Notes under the pieces: generated by a model
Database searches by the model: none
The model's input: the letters and a program-made list of their open reading frames with translations, nothing else
Told to the model about the DNA's origin: nothing
Shown: in pieces, positions 1-10,658 of the stretch
Layout of the letters: each line of letters begins with the position of its first letter
Numbering within the stretch: the first letter of the stretch is position 1
From: Ilyonectria destructans
Taxonomy: Eukaryota; Ascomycota; Sordariomycetes; Hypocreales; Nectriaceae
Direction: 5' to 3'
Assembly (NCBI GenBank): GCA_020740775.1
Contig: JAHEWK010000004.1
Location: 186,001-250,000 of the forward strand
DNA length: 64,000 nucleotides
Position numbers and translations under genes: made by a program

Positions 1-651
1 TCCATTCTGCTCACCCTCTTGGCCAATGACAGAAGAGACAAGGCGGACAATCTCAGATTGGCCTTCTGAAGCGAAGACTACGTTGGCATCCTGGAGAGCT
101 CCAAGGACGACTGCTGTGAAGGTTTCGGCAAGGAATATGGCGTCATCGAGTTTGTTGACGGGGAACTGGTACCTGCAACCCGACGGAGCAAACTTTCCAG
201 CTGACTTGAGAATTGCGACAGCTCCAATGGCATGCTGCTTTTCTTGCTGTGGGTGGTGTCAGTCGCATAAACCATCGATAATGGTCGGTGGATACAAACG
301 TACGGCTAAGATGGTCCTGACAATCTGCTCGGACTCTCCGCGCTCATTTGATGGGACCTCATATCCTCTCACGCCTTGAGTGATGTTGTGGAGCAGAGAG
401 CTAAAGAACGCAGTCTCGAAGAGTTCGTTGAAGGCAATGAGTTGGAAAGCGGTAGTGGAGCCGGGGCCCAGAGACTTGGGAAGAGGACTGCCGGGCAACT
501 TTCCTAGGGCTTGGAGGGCGATCTGCTTCTCTTGAGAGTCATTCGGGAATGGGAAGCCGTCGCCCTTGGGGATGCCGAAAGATCGGGGGAGAATGCCACC
601 GAGGGCAGAGCCGAAGAGGCCAGCTGAAGTAAGAAGAGTTGACACGAGCAT
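1..651 (-). CDS. Rds1/LsdA-like secreted ferritin-like protein (5' part; 3' end lies outside the window)
   Basis: Two exons are seen, 304-651 and 1-246, with a 57-nt intron (247-303) and phases that close; the gene runs off the left edge. I start at the ATG at 651 because it opens directly into a hydrophobic signal peptide (MLVSTLLTSAGLFGSALGG); an upstream in-frame ATG at 732 would bury it. The body carries the hallmarks of the Rds1 / late-sexual-development family: a TTAFQLIAFNELFETAFF helix, then QEKQHAIGA after the intron, YQFPV, and VIGQEGEQNG at the edge. The family is a secreted ferritin-like fold known from stress-responsive (fission yeast Rds1) and sexual-stage (Aspergillus LsdA) genes; its biochemical role is not settled. 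Family assignment is from recalled sequence pattern, and is fairly secure. Whether the 3' end is intact cannot be seen. Confidence 0.8.
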
Positions 652-3600
652 ATTCGAAAAGGTTACGTTAGTTAGCTGGAGTTTACAGCATCTGATGAAT
701 ATGCACAAGACCACTGAGCAGCTCTTGGCCATTATAAATAAAAGGTGCCTGTTTTAAAGGCTTCGGAAAACGGCGAATTGAGTTCAGTACAGACAACCCT
801 TTCGGTATTTTCCAGCGCATGGTAGGTACACTCATGCTGACGACATGCATGCAAAGTGGCTAATGCCTCGGTGCGATTGATTTCGACAATTCCCTCTCGT
901 TAAACCTTGCGGATGCCATGGAACTGTCTTGGGGAATCGATCGTCTGAAAATAGAATTCGATAGTTTCGAGTCGAGATCGTCATAGATCGAGGAGAGGAG
1001 CTGCACATCTACCATCATGGAGGGATCTTGACGATGAAGGAGAGCCGGGAGGCCGGGACCAGACTCGAAAAACACAATTACTCAGCTTGAGCTTACCTAG
1101 CGACTGAATTGAAGCTTGCTTTTTACATTGCGATTCCATGCAACGATGAAGGTTGTTCCTAGATCGCCCAGCCCTTGCAGGCGCCATATCCGAGTGTTCC
1201 GGACCACACGCTTTAGATAATGGGCGTGCAATATTTGCGGCTAAGCAGACTGTAAACGAAATCAGAGACCAGGAATTTGAGGGGAGGCGCTGATCTTGAG
1301 GCGTGATCAGTCTTAGTCCAGCCACCAAATGAGATTGCCACTTTACAACCGACACGGCGTCGTTCTGCAGCCTGCTCGCAAGGTTCCTTCCAGAAGATGG
1401 GGTTGCATCTCACCCATCTCACCCGGGAGCTGGGCTATCCGTAGGGCTAGAGCCAAAATCCTGCTGTAAAGCCTAGCGTAAGCATTGGCCGGGATATTCC
1501 AGCTGAAGCCCAACATGCAGGCCGAAACCTTGGATGATGTCAGAATGTCGCCATGAATACGAGGTTTCACTCAACTAATAGACTAATGTAATCAAACTAC
1601 CGGGGCGGCAAATACGAGCTCAACCATGTAGGATTCCGTCTCCGTTGTGGCTAAATACGTTTGTGCTGGTAGCGTGAAGCTCCCTGAGAGAATTTTGATC
1701 GTCGCCCGTGCTAAAACTGTAACAGGAAGATGCCACGACGATACTTCGCTAGTACAACCCGTTCATCCAGTCAAATGCAGGACCAGATATACAAAAAGTG
1801 TTGCCAAAAAGATCAGTAAACAGCTCTGTAGCATTTTAAAAACGATGTCTCTGCATTAACGAACGTCGAGTATTGCAGCTTGACCTATTTCAGCACGCAA
1901 TCCTTAGATTGTTAAAGTAACATACAATGTGGCTTGAATTTTCTGTGCCACCGCCAACCGAAAATTGCCGCCGCATGTTGCCGACGGGGCCTTGGCCGTA
2001 CCTGGATTCTCGATTGGCATCACCGAGACGACGTTTCTCACCTAGGTATCTACGAACGCGCCGACTGCACTACATGGCCTCACGGTGGCTCTATTTCCAA
2101 ATTGCACCCTACTTCGCCAACTAATGGAATCAATTGGGGTCTTTGGAATTGACGGTGTGGAAGGGAGCATCGGCAAATGCCATTGTCCAGCTCAGCTCAT
2201 CCGCAAAGAGGAGCGTGTCATCCGTGTCACAGCTTTACGCACTAAATATAAGTCCGCACACGGTCTTTGAAGAGGTCCGAGCAACCATCGAGGAGTAAAC
2301 GTGTCGGCAAAATCCGGCACTTATTGGGATTGCCCCAAGGGCGCCAACTTCCGCTGAAAGGTAATAGTCACCCTAACCAATGCCACCCCTGCTTTATTCG
2401 GTCCAGATCTTTTGTCAAATGCGTCTGTTTTCTAGCAGTCCTTTGGAATGGACTCCGGCCCAGGTTTGTAGTGTATAATTGCGAACGTTGTCACGGGAAT
2501 GCTCGTCAACGCAGCAGGCATGTGGGTCATGCCTCGTACCGGATGGTGAAACATTACACCCATCCCTTGCTGGGTTGTTGTAAGGAGGCATAGGTGTCTC
2601 TGGTTTCCGGACTGGGAACGTTGCTGCCTGGATAGTAGGAGAACTAATGATTGCCATCATTGCGGTGTGCGGCCTGGGTTCCTGGCCAGCTAGCTATGCA
2701 ATAATAAAAAAAGTTAGCTCCCTACAGTAACGAGCTCCCTCGGAGGTTATTGGAGGCGTTCCTGCCTAAGGTTCTTCCATAGCTATGCCCATGATTTCGC
2801 CATACATCTTCAATTTAGATTCCATAGACTTGGGAGCTAAGATAGGCCTCATCTAATTTGGGTTGCGAGCCATCAGCGTGGGGTTGGCTTGGCTCCGGGT
2901 GCCAGAAATGAAAGATCGAAGCTTGGTTGAAGTGGACCATGTGTTTGAGATAAGATTGCCGACGAGGAAGTTGGTACTAGGAAGGGCGGGCTATGAACCC
3001 CAGCGGGTATCGCCACTCCTTTAAGATAAGGCAAGGGTGACTGTGACCTCTCGACTACAATGACTAGCCTCAGGCTCTAAATTGTATCTCGGGGCTTCTG
3101 AGTTAGCGAATCCTGGGTTCCCATGTTCATTGAGATTATGCCGAATATTCCCTATTTACGACAAGTTTTTCTGATCATCATGCCATTAGGGTGACCGGTA
3201 AAACACCAAAACTACAATAAACCATTGATCACCAAGGCAAATTTGGCCCGACAAATACCAGCCATAAGAACTTGAGCAGAATTTTCTAGTATTCTTCTCT
3301 GCCAACTGGTGATTGAACTAGACATCCATCACAAGGGGCTGGTCAACTTTGCTCAAATATCACACTATGAGATAACCTTCCGCCGGATTCTTCCAGTGGA
3401 CGAAGTCTTCCTGAGGCTCTAGATGTCTAGCCTTTTTAAGCTTTTAGGCCAAACCAGCCCACAGAAGGGATTTCCGGGATGCCTCTGAAGCATGTGACCT
3501 CAACAGACATTACGGTCACCCAACCGACCAACAGGGTCATCAGGGTCATCCGGGTAATCTCGATAGACCACGCTGTCATTATACAATTCATCTATACGAC

Positions 3601-4880
3601 TAACCCCGGGAGCATCCTCAGAATAGAAAATGCAAAGAGCTATCATGCTGTATCCGACACCAGACCCCAAACATTACGAAGATAACCATACAGGTGGCAA
3701 GCGCATCGAGCCGCACGCACTCGAGATTCTAGTCTTCATTGTCACTTTCGATTCGATGGACCATAGATAATCCAATCACAAAGTAGGCAGCATATCCCAA
3801 AGGTCATTGCTTGAGCGTCCGGTCCTAGTTCTTGTATGCACACAGGCCCGATAGTGGAAGACTAGCCATGAAGAAGGCCTTTGTCATTAAAACGCTGTAC
3901 GTGAGAGCCAGGACCGAAATCACTCCCTTTTCCCAACAACGTCAGAATCAAAAGTCCAACAGACATTGAATATATATTGCATGCCCATGAGGTAGAAAAA
4001 TAGTGGGAGCCAAAGTAGATACTGAAGTAGATGACGAAACGTATCCAGACGTGGAGTTTGAGCTGGTATCTGCGCAGCCACGATCGATCATTGAGCTAGT
4101 GACGCAAAGGCAGCAAAGAAGGTAGCAACACGAATTGCGATGTGACAGTTATCGAGGAGAGCAAATAATCGGCGTTGTTCCAACGGCAAAATGCCGTCCA
4201 ATGCAGTCAAGCCACCTTTGTAGGCGTCATATTGATAGCCTACCCTAGACGCTTTGAGAATCTATGTTATGGCATCGACGAGGTGGTAGCTGTGTGGAAG
4301 GTACTAAGATCAAATAAGTATGCTGGATTTATTCCTCCCTTTTCTCTTCAGCTCGTGATGTCTCAACATTTACCAACCTACTCCGTAACGTAGGTACTGA
4401 TTCGTCTCCCGTCTAACTCGAGCGTGGCTTGGCGTACTTTGTGGAACTAATTTGTACTGAGTGCAAGTCATTGGGGTGCACACTTGCAATAAGGTCGTCA
4501 TTGAAGGGAATCATTGGCTACTCTTCGAGAAAGGCCCATGTACGAGGCAAATATAGCATTCGTTTCTGTATCATCAACACCTGTGGATGGTGATGTTGGT
4601 CCCTCTGCTCTGCCAAGTCTCTCCAGCCGGATTGACTAGCAGCTTGTGACCGACTGCTATTGGAGTAACCGAATCCCCACCCTTGTGCTTAAACCCTTTA
4701 GTGGCGCTCGATTCTGCTAGGCCATACATAGTTAGCAAGGTAGATATAATCTCTCGTTTCTCAACCACATTTTGTCCACGTTGTTCCGACACAAACCATT
4801 TGCCCAAGTACTCTACTCGGCCAAACCTTAGATTCCCGCAAACTCATCGTTCTACTCGGTCCAATCAACTGGCACTGACA
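652..4880. other. Gene-poor 4.2-kb stretch, no gene recognised
   Basis: Only short overlapping ORFs occur on both strands; none has a recognisable domain or splice-consistent extension. A minus-strand ORF at 860-1075 and one at 2415-2660 look mildly protein-like but cannot be tied to a family and may be decayed gene fragments. A short imperfect tandem (GGTCATCAG-type, about 3535-3560) and a tRNA-like segment near 2980-3062 are the only structured elements noticed. The last few hundred bases presumably hold the glutaminase promoter. Confidence 0.5.
2980..3062 (-). repeat. tRNA-derived (SINE-like) relic
   Basis: On the minus strand TAGTCGAGAGG (3047-3057) fits the tRNA A-box consensus TRGYNNARNGG exactly. 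About 45 nt downstream GGGGTTCATAGCCC (2988-3001) resembles a B box with one deviation from GWTCRANNC, and a CCTT/AAGG stem lies between them. The 5' and 3' arms do not pair as an acceptor stem, so this is not a functional tRNA. It may be the head of a tRNA-derived SINE or a tRNA pseudogene. No second copy was noticed in the window. Confidence 0.3.
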
Positions 4881-6278
4881 ATGAAATCCCCGATCCCTGA
4901 CTATCTTAACCTCGTGCTCGAGAATGCGCGCCCGATTGAGTCTGGGTCGCCGGCTGCATACATCGACACACTAGCCAGGGCGGACACGTCTAAGATGGCC
5001 GTGGCCCTTGCAATGGTGGATGGCAACCTATACTCAGCCGGAGACGACCGAGTCGAGTTCTCCATCCAGTCCATCTCTAAAGCCTTCGTCTACGCACTGG
5101 CAATCGAAGATGCAGGATTGACACGAGTTTTGGAGAAGATCGGCGTAGAGCCATCCGGTGACGCATTTAACCGCCTGTCCCTCGAGCGTGGTAGCAATCG
5201 GCCTATGAACCCCATGATCAACGCCGGAGCAATCACTGCACACTCGCTCGTCGTAGGTCCCGATGCCACGGTAGAGCAGAGAACAGATCGCATCCTGAAA
5301 ACGCTGTCCAGGCTCGCAGGCCGGCAGTTGCATGTGGACGAAGAGGTCTACGAGGCTGAACTCAAGGACGCCAACCGCAACATGGGCATTGGCTACATGC
5401 TCAAGGCAGCTGGCATCATCACTGGCGATCCACAGGAGGCAGTCAAGGGGTATATCCGCCAATGCGCCATCAACGTCAATGTGCGCGACTTGGCCATGAT
5501 GGCGGCAACGCTTTGCAACGCCGGCATGCACCCTGCCACCGGAGAGAGCATCATCCCCCAAACGAGTGTCCGCCAAGTCCTCTCCGTGATGACTACGTGT
5601 GGCATGTACGACGCTGCGGGAGATTGGGTTTCAAACGTCGGCATTCCCGCGAAGAGCGGTGTGGCCGGCGGAATCATCGGTGCTTTGCCAGGCCAGGTCG
5701 GCATCGCTGCCTTCTCTCCCAAGCTTGACGAGCGTGGCAACAGCGTGAGAGGCGTGGCCATATGCGAGCGGCTGTCGCGAGATATGGGCCTGCACATGAT
5801 GGATGCCAGCCAGATCTCCAGGGCCACCGTGCGTACATCCGTGGCAACCATTATTGCAGGCGAGAGCGAGCCCCATCACGCGAACTGCGAGCGGGAAGTC
5901 GTCATATTCAGCCTGCGAGGCGCCGTTCGCTTCGCAGGCTCGGAGCGCCTTACTCGGGCTCTTGCGCGCGAACTTGGCCCGCCAAACCCAGATGACCCCG
6001 GTTCCGGAAACCACGGGAATGCCTGTGCTGTCGTCTTCTCCTTCCGTGAAGCCTATTCCCTGAATGCCATTGCACAACGAATCATCCATGAGGACATTTA
6101 TCGGCTGCTGTTAGAAGACAAGAGTGTGGTGGTGATCGACCCCTCGGGCGTTTTGCAAATGGATGGGCGTCTTGAGGGAAAGACGCGGCATCCGCATTTT
6201 GTCAAGACCGAGACTGAGGCGCGGAACTACATCGGAGGGATCGGGTGTCAAACCGTGTCCAAGAGTGATAATTGGTGA
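4881..6278 (+). CDS. Bacterial-type (serine-dependent) glutaminase with C-terminal STAS domain
   Basis: Single exon, 465 aa; the ATG at 4881 is chosen because homology starts at once (MKSPIPDYLNLVLENARP), whereas the open frame to 4683 is family-foreign. It hydrolyses L-glutamine to glutamate and ammonia. The beta-lactamase-like fold is recognisable: the S64-x-x-K67 catalytic pair in FSIQSISKAF, NRPMNPMINAGAI, the Tyr-containing CGMYDAAGDW and PAKSGVAGGI. From roughly residue 325 a second domain follows (REVVIFSLRGAV, then VVVIDPSGVLQMD), which reads as a STAS/anti-sigma-antagonist-like fold, as in some long bacterial GlsA proteins. There is no signal peptide, so it is likely cytosolic. It has no introns, unlike most neighbours, and the architecture is bacterial-like; bacterial-type glutaminases are however known in several fungi, so recent transfer is not shown. 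Confidence 0.9.
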   Translation: MKSPIPDYLNLVLENARPIESGSPAAYIDTLARADTSKMAVALAMVDGNLYSAGDDRVEFSIQSISKAFVYALAIEDAGLTRVLEKIGVEPSGDAFNRLSLERGSNRPMNPMINAGAITAHSLVVGPDATVEQRTDRILKTLSRLAGRQLHVDEEVYEAELKDANRNMGIGYMLKAAGIITGDPQEAVKGYIRQCAINVNVRDLAMMAATLCNAGMHPATGESIIPQTSVRQVLSVMTTCGMYDAAGDWVSNVGIPAKSGVAGGIIGALPGQVGIAAFSPKLDERGNSVRGVAICERLSRDMGLHMMDASQISRATVRTSVATIIAGESEPHHANCEREVVIFSLRGAVRFAGSERLTRALARELGPPNPDDPGSGNHGNACAVVFSFREAYSLNAIAQRIIHEDIYRLLLEDKSVVVIDPSGVLQMDGRLEGKTRHPHFVKTETEARNYIGGIGCQTVSKSDNW

Positions 6279-6715
6279 TGTTCGAGTCGATTAGTTATAT
6301 GCATGATGGTCTATGTGAGTAAGGTAGAGCAGATATTTCCCTACTCGCAAATTGCCTCGTTTTCATTTCCTCAGCGTCTGCACATGCAAAATGCAAGCAT
6401 CGTGAGAGGGGCATGAGAAACCTATTTTGGTCTTGAGCTACGGGTCGGTACTTAACGGTGACCACCTATCCTCTTCCATTGTGCAGTATAAGTTACTAAA
6501 TCTACCCAGTACTTTGTAGCTCAGTGACAATCAGGTACCAGCTTCGTACTGCACAGCGGGGTCAAGATCGAGATTGTACTCTTAGCGTGTGCCTCTCCTA
6601 CGTCATAGACTTGCAGCGACTACACTAACGTAAGGGTAAGAATCAGAAGTTAGCAAAATACCTTGCTCTCTCCGCAAACACCAAGCTCTGAAAGGTGCTT
6701 TGCTTTCCAGGAATC
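6279..6715. other. Intergenic, promoter side of the phosphatase gene
   Basis: 437 bases between two genes on the same strand, without an ORF of note. No terminator or promoter motif can be named with confidence. Confidence 0.4.
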
Positions 6716-8113
6716 ATGTTAAATTGCTTTGTTGCGAGTGCAGCTGCATTGTCACTCGTGTTGACTGCATTTGTATCTGCAGTTCAACACCCATTTCAAG
6801 ACCTCGACCATTCACAAGGGTATCAATTCGATCCGCTCCTCCATCTGCCAGGAATATCGCCCTACTTCGATGCTGTGGGATTCGGGCTTGCACATGTTGC
6901 GCCAGAAGGGTGTACCGTAACCGCCGCGTCCTATTTAATACGACACGCCGCGATATACGCCAATGACGCCGAGTATGAGGAATACATCCGGCCTTTTCTC
7001 TTCAAACTAGAGAAGCATCGAGGGGCCTTCTCAGGTCCTCTTGAATTCTTGAACAAATGGCATTCTCCGATTGAGGAAGACCGCCTGGAGGATGTGACTC
7101 CTTCGGGAAAAGAGGATGCTGAACAGGTTGGACGTCATCTGGTGAAGCGTTATCAGCACTTGGCATCATCAGTGAAGCGTGTCATAGCAGACACCAAATC
7201 AAGGACATATGATACTGCCAAGGCCTTCCTACACGCATTTCCCGCCGACGGAGATATCGAAATCGCCCGCTTTGACAAGAATGACGTGAATGACGGCACT
7301 CGTGCCCTTCTCCCTCACAAGGCTTGCTCTAAATTCTCAAAAGCGCCCGGAACAAAGCAACAGCACGAGTTCTTAAATGTCTACGGCAAGCAAGTCTCTC
7401 GTCGCCTGAGCCCTTACACTCCCAACGATTACGAACTGGATCCTAAAGATGTCTTTGCACTTCAATCACTGTGTGGTTACGAATCCGCCGTCATGGGCAA
7501 GCGGTCATCTATATGCGCCTTATTCTCTGATGCAGAATGGCTCTCCTACGAATATGCGTGGGACATGAAATACGCCTACATGGTTGGGCCGTTGAATCCT
7601 CTATCTAATTATCTCGGGTTCCCTTGGCTGAGTTCACAATCTCAGCTATTGGAGACCATTGATAATAGCTCCGAGACGAATCACGATGGAAAAACAGGGT
7701 GGCCCGCCAAACAGCGCCTGTTCTTCTATTTCACACACCGCGAAGTACCGCCATTCGTTGCCACAGCACTGGGAATCTTCAATTCGTCTTCGCAAGAAGG
7801 ATACGACGAGTTCCCGACTTCCCACGTCAATCATGTACGGGCATGGAAGATGTCTGATCTCATTCCGTTCTTGGGACACGTTGGCATGGAAAAGATGACA
7901 TGCGAGAGACCGGGCGTTAATGGTGGCAAAATCGAGCAGGAGGACTTTGTAAGGTTTATTGCTAATACTGCGCCACGGCCATTGCCACTGTGTCAGAATG
8001 GACCCGGTGCCAGCTGTCCGTTTGAGACATTTAAAAAGATTATCAGTGCTGGGATGGAAAAGTATGGAGATTTTGATGGCGTCTGTGAAAATGAGAGAGA
8101 GGATGATCTGTGA
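6716..8113 (+). CDS. Secreted histidine acid phosphatase / phytase-like protein
   Basis: Single exon, 465 aa, starting at the ATG at 6716, which opens a signal peptide (MLNCFVASAAALSLVLTAFV). An upstream in-frame GTG is not a credible eukaryotic start. The first histidine-phosphatase motif is present in altered form: LIRHAAIYAND instead of RHGxRxP, so the nucleophilic His and its preceding Arg are kept but the second Arg is Ile. The distal motif appears as FLGHVGMEKM. The cysteines and the EEDRLEDVTPSGKEDAEQ region fit the fungal histidine-acid-phosphatase clade that includes phytase-like and MINPP-like secreted proteins. It probably acts outside the cell; the altered motif makes true phytase activity uncertain. 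Family placement is good, substrate is unknown. Confidence 0.8.
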   Translation: MLNCFVASAAALSLVLTAFVSAVQHPFQDLDHSQGYQFDPLLHLPGISPYFDAVGFGLAHVAPEGCTVTAASYLIRHAAIYANDAEYEEYIRPFLFKLEKHRGAFSGPLEFLNKWHSPIEEDRLEDVTPSGKEDAEQVGRHLVKRYQHLASSVKRVIADTKSRTYDTAKAFLHAFPADGDIEIARFDKNDVNDGTRALLPHKACSKFSKAPGTKQQHEFLNVYGKQVSRRLSPYTPNDYELDPKDVFALQSLCGYESAVMGKRSSICALFSDAEWLSYEYAWDMKYAYMVGPLNPLSNYLGFPWLSSQSQLLETIDNSSETNHDGKTGWPAKQRLFFYFTHREVPPFVATALGIFNSSSQEGYDEFPTSHVNHVRAWKMSDLIPFLGHVGMEKMTCERPGVNGGKIEQEDFVRFIANTAPRPLPLCQNGPGASCPFETFKKIISAGMEKYGDFDGVCENEREDDL

Positions 8114-8344
8114 GAAGGAGAGGGAAAGCGGTCAATGTTAAAATACAGTCAGAGAATTGCACGAGCGGTAGTCTTCGGCACGTCTTGGGTGGATCATTTC
8201 AGTATGGAATTGCCACAGCTTGTATATGACGAGTCTCCGGACAAGGTGCCCGCTCCCAGAATCTGTTACCAGCAAGGAGGAGGGCATCATGGAAGGGATG
8301 ACTGGCGTGATGATGGCTAATGCCGAAATCGTCCTCTACATAGC

Positions 8345-10119
8345 TCAAACGACGTATCTGAATCCTGGGCGTCCATGTCCTCGAGCTGATTCCATACTTA
8401 CCTTTACACCTTGCTCTCCCGCCTCAGCGGCCTGTCTCTCAACCCCAGCAAGCTTCTTATTTTCCCACTTGTGCAGGTAGCGCAGCAAGAGTGCGAGCAG
8501 AGCGACCACCACGCAGATTGTTGCGTTAGCGCTCCCTCCGGGTCTGTACTGGGGACCATCACTACTGGGGTACATATAAGATCCGTATATCGTTGCCGTA
8601 TTGCCAATCATGTTGCAAATAGCAATGGCAGCTGACCGTTTGACAAGTGGCCGAGGAAAAGAATTTGCTACCCAGGAGACAATGATTTGGTCTGAAGAGG
8701 ATGTAAGTAAATGCCGACTTGTGAAAACGATAAGAGAAAGTATGAGGTTATGTGACCATAGTTCATCCACTTACAGGAAGACACGGCACCCATAGGCATA
8801 AGAAACATCGCGAAGAAGCGTGCTCCAACGACTGTAGTGCCAGCTGCAATGGCGTTGCCCACGGCTGCAACAAGTATGAGGCAGATAATGTGTAGCGATC
8901 TGTCATTTGTCCTAGCCGAGCTCAACGTAACGCATATTGAGAGAAGGAAGGTTGCGAACTGTTTTCATTGGTTGGTTGTTAGAAATATCATGATTACAGC
9001 GGCCTATCGCTTGATATTGATTAAAGAACCACTTACCCAAGCTGGAGCTGTAAGCCACAGCGTGACAATTTTCCCATAGCCAAGTGTGCCCACAATAGTC
9101 GGGAAGAAGTATTGAAAGGTCTGGGAGAGTAAGCTCACGTGTTGCAATAGTATGAAGGCGTACAAGCGGTAGTCACGGACTGCCATCTTGACGCCATCCC
9201 AGACAGTGATTTCCCCGTATGTGTCGACCTCATTGATATCTTGGGCCAGCCTCCATGCAGCGTAAGCGCTCTCTTCTTGGGACAGCCATTTCGTCGTGTG
9301 AGGATAGTTGGGCAGAATAAAGGTGGCTACAATAGAGAAGGCTATTGCGATTACACCCTCCTGAAGAGTTTTGTTTGTCAGTTCAAACATTTCATGTTGC
9401 AACAGGGCCGGCGTAGAGCTAGAGGTGGGAACACTTACGATAATAAATAGCCATCTCCACCCACTGATATCTTGGGCCCCTTCAAGGCTTCCCAGAATTG
9501 CCGCACCTAGCAACCCGCCAAACATGTTTGCCAATGCATTGCCTGCGTAGAGCCAGGCAATGCGGCGAGTAAGCTCTGCGCGCGTGTACCACGAACTCAT
9601 GAGAAACACAGCCCCCGGAAAGAACGGAGCTTCCACGAAGCCAAGGAAGAAACGAATGACGACAAGATGCGTGAAAGAGTCCGCAGCAGCGTTGCAAGTT
9701 GAGACAACCCCCCATAGGCAACACGAGGCGCTGAGATAGAGCGACGGCCGCATACGGGTCAATAGCAAGTTGGACGGGAGTTGCATCAGGAGATATCCAA
9801 CGAAGAAGATGGAAGTGGCCAAGTTGAAGTCGGTGCCTGACATTTTGAGGTCTTTTTCTAGAGTGCCCTGGCGTGCCTGAGCAAGGTTGGAGCGATCGAG
9901 GAAGTTGAGGAGGTACATGATGACAAGCGTGGGCATTAGGCGTAAGTCGACCTTCCTGAGTAGTTTCTTTTCAAAGTCACTTCGCCATTCCGGACTCTGG
10001 CTATTGAAGCGCTCCGTCCAGACACTGAGGTCAGAATTGTGGTCAGGTTGAGAGCTTGCGGCAATGCCACCCATGCTCTTGGCCTCCTCCAATTCGATGG
10101 ACGGTTTCCCAGTCTCCAT
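8345..10119 (-). CDS. MFS transporter, anion:cation symporter (allantoate permease/Dal5-type)
   Basis: Four exons: 9439-10119, 9037-9360, 8775-8958 and 8345-8691, with introns of 78, 78 and 83 nt and closing phases, giving 511 aa. The start METGKPSIE is the first ATG. A hydrophilic N-terminus leads into DLRLMPTLVIMYLLNFLDRS, the typical first helix of this family, then NLATSIFFVGYLLMQLPSN and VVIRFFLGFVEAPFFPGAVF. Intron 1 happens to be readable in frame, but splicing it out restores the usual WRWLFIIEG junction. The C-terminus ends GFRYVV, as is common in the family. About 12 membrane segments are expected in the plasma membrane. Substrates of relatives include allantoate, nicotinate, pantothenate and similar organic anions; the specific one here cannot be read. 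It converges on the phosphatase gene. Confidence 0.88.
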
Positions 10120-10658
10120 GATGTGCTAGTTAGCGTGTGTAAAGAAGCGTGCTTGACAAAGAAATGACGACTTGGGCTGACGTTGACAAGAAATATGTGA
10201 AGACGTATTCGGAGGGTCTATTGAAACCATAAAATAAGATCGGAGACGGGGGGGTTGGCCATTTATTCCTGCGAGGTGTGTGAGATCGTCTGCCGAGGGT
10301 AACATCTTCCGGGTCACATTCACCCGAGTTGATCAATCATATGGTCACATATAGAGGAGAAAGTAGCAACGAACCAACCATCACCTTGAACGTAGCTGCC
10401 GGGGGTTGTTAGAAGCGGTAGGATCAGCACACACAATGCGACATCACCCCACACCTAGCAGGCTTCCCCGCAAGCACTACGGAGTGGTATTTTGCTTCAG
10501 GACAGATGATAGGTTATAGAAGTCGTGGTTGATTCAAGAGACTATGAACAAGTTGGCACGTCCGAAAATGATCCACAGGATGCATGTCATTATTTCAGAA
10601 GTAAATACCGTCGCACATGAGGTGATATATTTGTGACAAGATGACACTTTAACATGAT
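10120..10658. other. Intergenic, MFS promoter region
   Basis: 539 bases between two minus-strand genes. It should hold the MFS promoter and the 3' end of the DUF3140 gene. No gene or clear motif was seen. Confidence 0.4.

Noticed and set aside
5034..6089. Long minus-strand open frames over the glutaminase gene
   Set aside because: They mirror a GC-rich coding region and show no domain; the plus strand has clear glutaminase homology.
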